From contig PUKZ01000066.1 in the NCBI GenBank assembly GCA_003550725.1, positions 1 through 64,000 on the forward strand: a DNA stretch of 64,000 nt, written 5' to 3'. This document shows, in pieces, positions 63,949-64,000 of this stretch. Positions within the stretch are counted from its first letter, which is position 1; the number at the start of each line of letters is the position of its first letter. Origin of the DNA: Bacteroidales bacterium (GTDB taxonomy: Bacteria; Bacteroidota; Bacteroidia; Bacteroidales; UBA7960). The position numbers were made by a program, and so were the translations under genes. The notes beneath the pieces were generated by a model that was not told the DNA's origin, searched no databases, and was given only the letters and a program-made list of their open reading frames with translations.

Positions 63949-64000
63949 AAATTTTAAATTTTGATTAAATAACAAATTAATTAAACATCTTTAAGTATCT

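Noticed and set aside
1-64000. tRNA, rRNA or CRISPR array
   Set aside because: No cloverleaf-like T-loop words (GGTTCRAAYCC), rRNA segments or regularly spaced identical repeats of 20-40 bases were seen; the only tandem repeats are the 14-mer and hexamer arrays listed.

Overview
The window is a chromosomal segment of a member of the Bacteroidota, probably a marine or anoxic-habitat lineage near the Bacteroidales/Marinilabiliales. Several signs agree. One protein carries a type IX secretion (T9SS) C-terminal sorting domain, and the T9SS protein PorT sits directly behind ubiE. SecD and SecF are fused. Bacteroidota-restricted families (DUF4290, the DUF7935-like membrane protein) are present. Intergenic DNA is very AT-rich, Shine-Dalgarno sites are essentially absent, and many upstream regions carry the Bacteroidota -7 promoter element TAnnTTTG, sometimes with a TTG/TTTG element 16-21 bases upstream. 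The korDABC ferredoxin-dependent 2-oxoacid oxidoreductase and a menaquinone-type UbiE suggest anaerobic or microaerobic metabolism.

Layout. 1-112 is the tail of an IS30-type transposase, so an insertion sequence extends beyond the left edge. 393-5596 holds a secreted M23/T9SS protein, the NAD(P)HX repair enzyme and a SlyD-like FKBP. 5702-8438 (minus) is a DUF454 protein plus PurL. 8612-13104 holds an unknown polytopic membrane protein, two convergent response regulators and a lipoprotein hydrolase. 13319-19982 (plus) is an LptF/G-type permease, ribBA, aspS and an ABC-F ATPase. 20081-20850 (minus) is thiS and a small membrane protein. 21163-26822 (plus) is an aminotransferase, a heptose kinase (rfaE1), ubiE, porT, a secreted caspase-like protein and an unknown secreted protein. 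26911-40315 is entirely minus strand: a dipeptidyl-peptidase IV, a three-repeat lipoprotein, a DUF362 ferredoxin protein, a GH3 protein, secDF and korDABC. 40788-48734 (plus) is a SanA-like protein, a 59-residue winged-helix protein, DUF4290, murA, grpE, dnaJ and an ABC-2 exporter pair. 48819-50312 (minus) holds two methyltransferases. 50517-55987 (plus) is a DnaQ-like exonuclease and a 1300-residue hybrid histidine kinase. 56111-63948 holds a dicarboxylate symporter, clpB, a bacterial release-factor-like (baeRF/Balon-like) protein, a LolC/E-type permease and an outer-membrane barrel.

Most of this is core housekeeping: envelope biogenesis (lptF/G, rfaE1, murA, secDF, LolC/E, porT), proteostasis (FKBP, grpE, dnaJ, clpB), translation (aspS, ABC-F, mnmD) and cofactors (ribBA, ubiE, thiS, nnr). 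I see no prophage, CRISPR array, tRNA, rRNA or obvious genomic island. The points that most deserve a second look are the candidate ribosome-hibernation factor convergent with clpB, with two strong inverted repeats between them; the secreted caspase-like protein behind porT; a MurA with Asp instead of the fosfomycin-reactive Cys; a cysteine-bearing PAS domain in the large hybrid kinase; and several hairpins and short tandem repeats in leaders. I did not find a multi-gene cluster that I could defend as a wholly new system.
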